24,323 nt of DNA from a virus. Numbering within the stretch: position 1 is the first letter of the stretch; every line of letters begins with the position of its first letter. Location of the stretch: positions 1-24,323 of the IMG/VR virus record IMGVR_UViG_3300024262_000232; one strand, given 5' to 3'. Below, in pieces: positions 23,767-24,323 of this stretch. A program made the position numbers and the translations under genes. The notes under the pieces are model-generated. The model was not told where the DNA came from and did no database searches. It was given only the letters and a program-made list of their open reading frames with translations.

Positions 23767-24323
23767 CTATTGTTGTATATCCAAAATTCACTGCTGAATC
23801 GTATTCTGCATCAACAATTGTCTGCAGACGAGCCTTGGCGTGTTCATAAAGGTAATGATTGCAACGGAACAGCACATCATAGACGTAACTGTAACCTCTA
23901 TTATTTACCCTTAAAGCACGTCCAATCTTCTGCAAGAAGTCCGAACGTAGCTTACCGCCAGCCGCCATGATGAGATTATCAACCCCACCTTTGACGTCAA
24001 GCCCTCTATTAACTATTTTCCCTCCAATTAGAACATCTAATTCACCAGCAGCAAAAGAGTCAATAATATCGTTTCTTTCTTGCTTGGCAGTCTTACCGTA
24101 AATAAAGGCTGCTTTGAGACCAATAGATTGGGCACGAGCAAGCAAATTCTCACCAAGCGGAATTCTGTCAACAAGAATCATATTTTTCTCGCCAGCATGG
24201 TGTTTAACAATCCCAAACACCATATCATGCAACCGCTCATTGTCGACCAAAAACATATTGGTCGCCTCATCAAGAGCAATCTTATTGTGAAGTTCATATA
24301 TTGGGTCTTCATAAACCAACATA
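23648..24323 (-). CDS. SF2 helicase, C-terminal part (UvsW-like), cut by window end
   Basis: Only the C-terminal 224 or so residues are visible; the frame is open to the last base. MILVDRIPLGENLLARA, then a gap to DVLIGGKIVNRGLDVKG (motif V), then LIMAAGGKLRSDFLQKIGRALR (motif VI with its arginine finger) are those of the second RecA domain of DNA/RNA helicases. The AAGGK...QKIGRALR form and the T4-like setting suggest UvsW, which unwinds branched DNA in recombination-dependent replication. Walker A and B lie outside the window. The last 40 residues are polar and overlap the sigma-factor start in another frame. Confidence 0.8.
   Translation of the reverse strand, partial: MLVYEDPIYELHNKIALDEATNMFLVDNERLHDMVFGIVKHHAGEKNMILVDRIPLGENLLARAQSIGLKAAFIYGKTAKQERNDIIDSFAAGELDVLIGGKIVNRGLDVKGGVDNLIMAAGGKLRSDFLQKIGRALRVNNRGYSYVYDVLFRCNHYLYEHAKARLQTIVDAEYDSAVNFGYTTIDGPSLISRNFRPPARPKTGRGGTQKETLFHQRDSGMEAD

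Overview
This window looks like part of a tailed-phage genome, a distant T4-like myovirus (or a prophage or metagenomic contig of one). The evidence is an ordered set of T4-type head genes, all read on the minus strand. From right to left they are an SF2 helicase (UvsW-like, cut by the window end), a gp55-like sigma factor, two small unknown genes, a probable small terminase, an intein-split large terminase (gp17), portal (gp20), a giant acidic protein, prohead protease (gp21), scaffold (gp22) and major capsid protein (gp23). The tail sheath and tube genes that separate gp17 from gp20 in T4 are absent here. The host cannot be told from the sequence. No tRNA, rRNA, CRISPR array or insertion sequence was seen.

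Region 1 (1-4.5 kb): one rightward gene, cut by the window start, ends tail-to-tail with a leftward run of short, overlapping genes of unknown function. Several of these carry CxxC pairs. The run also holds a TOPRIM/DnaG-like primase gene broken by a -1 frameshift. Region 2 (4.5-8.1 kb): a 245-residue protein with an RRSFLK motif, then two related genes that share a sigma region-4-like domain and a near-identical leader. One keeps a sigma region-2-like segment. The other carries instead a C-terminal domain with the EIQSD signature of phage polyvalent proteins. Region 3 (8.1-10.1 kb): a LAGLIDADG homing endonuclease fused in frame to a DNA methyltransferase. It is followed by a start-less coding remnant and preceded by a perfect 24-bp inverted repeat. 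Region 4 (10.1-18.8 kb): the head-building cluster, closed on its downstream side by a strong terminator at about 10,030-10,060. Region 5 (18.8-24.3 kb): DNA packaging, late transcription and helicase genes.

Together the right half should build and fill the head. gp20 nucleates a prohead around gp22 and possibly the acidic protein. gp21 then matures gp23, with a likely cut after Glu70, and gp16/gp17 package the DNA. The gp55-like sigma factor probably directs late transcription. A repeated motif with core CAAATATA(A/G)T lies upstream of three genes and may be the late promoter. The less ordinary observations are the endonuclease-methyltransferase fusion, the sigma-domain duplication and swap, the zinc-binding insert in the gp55-like sigma factor, the giant acidic protein, and a strand-composition switch at about 10 kb that does not follow gene orientation.
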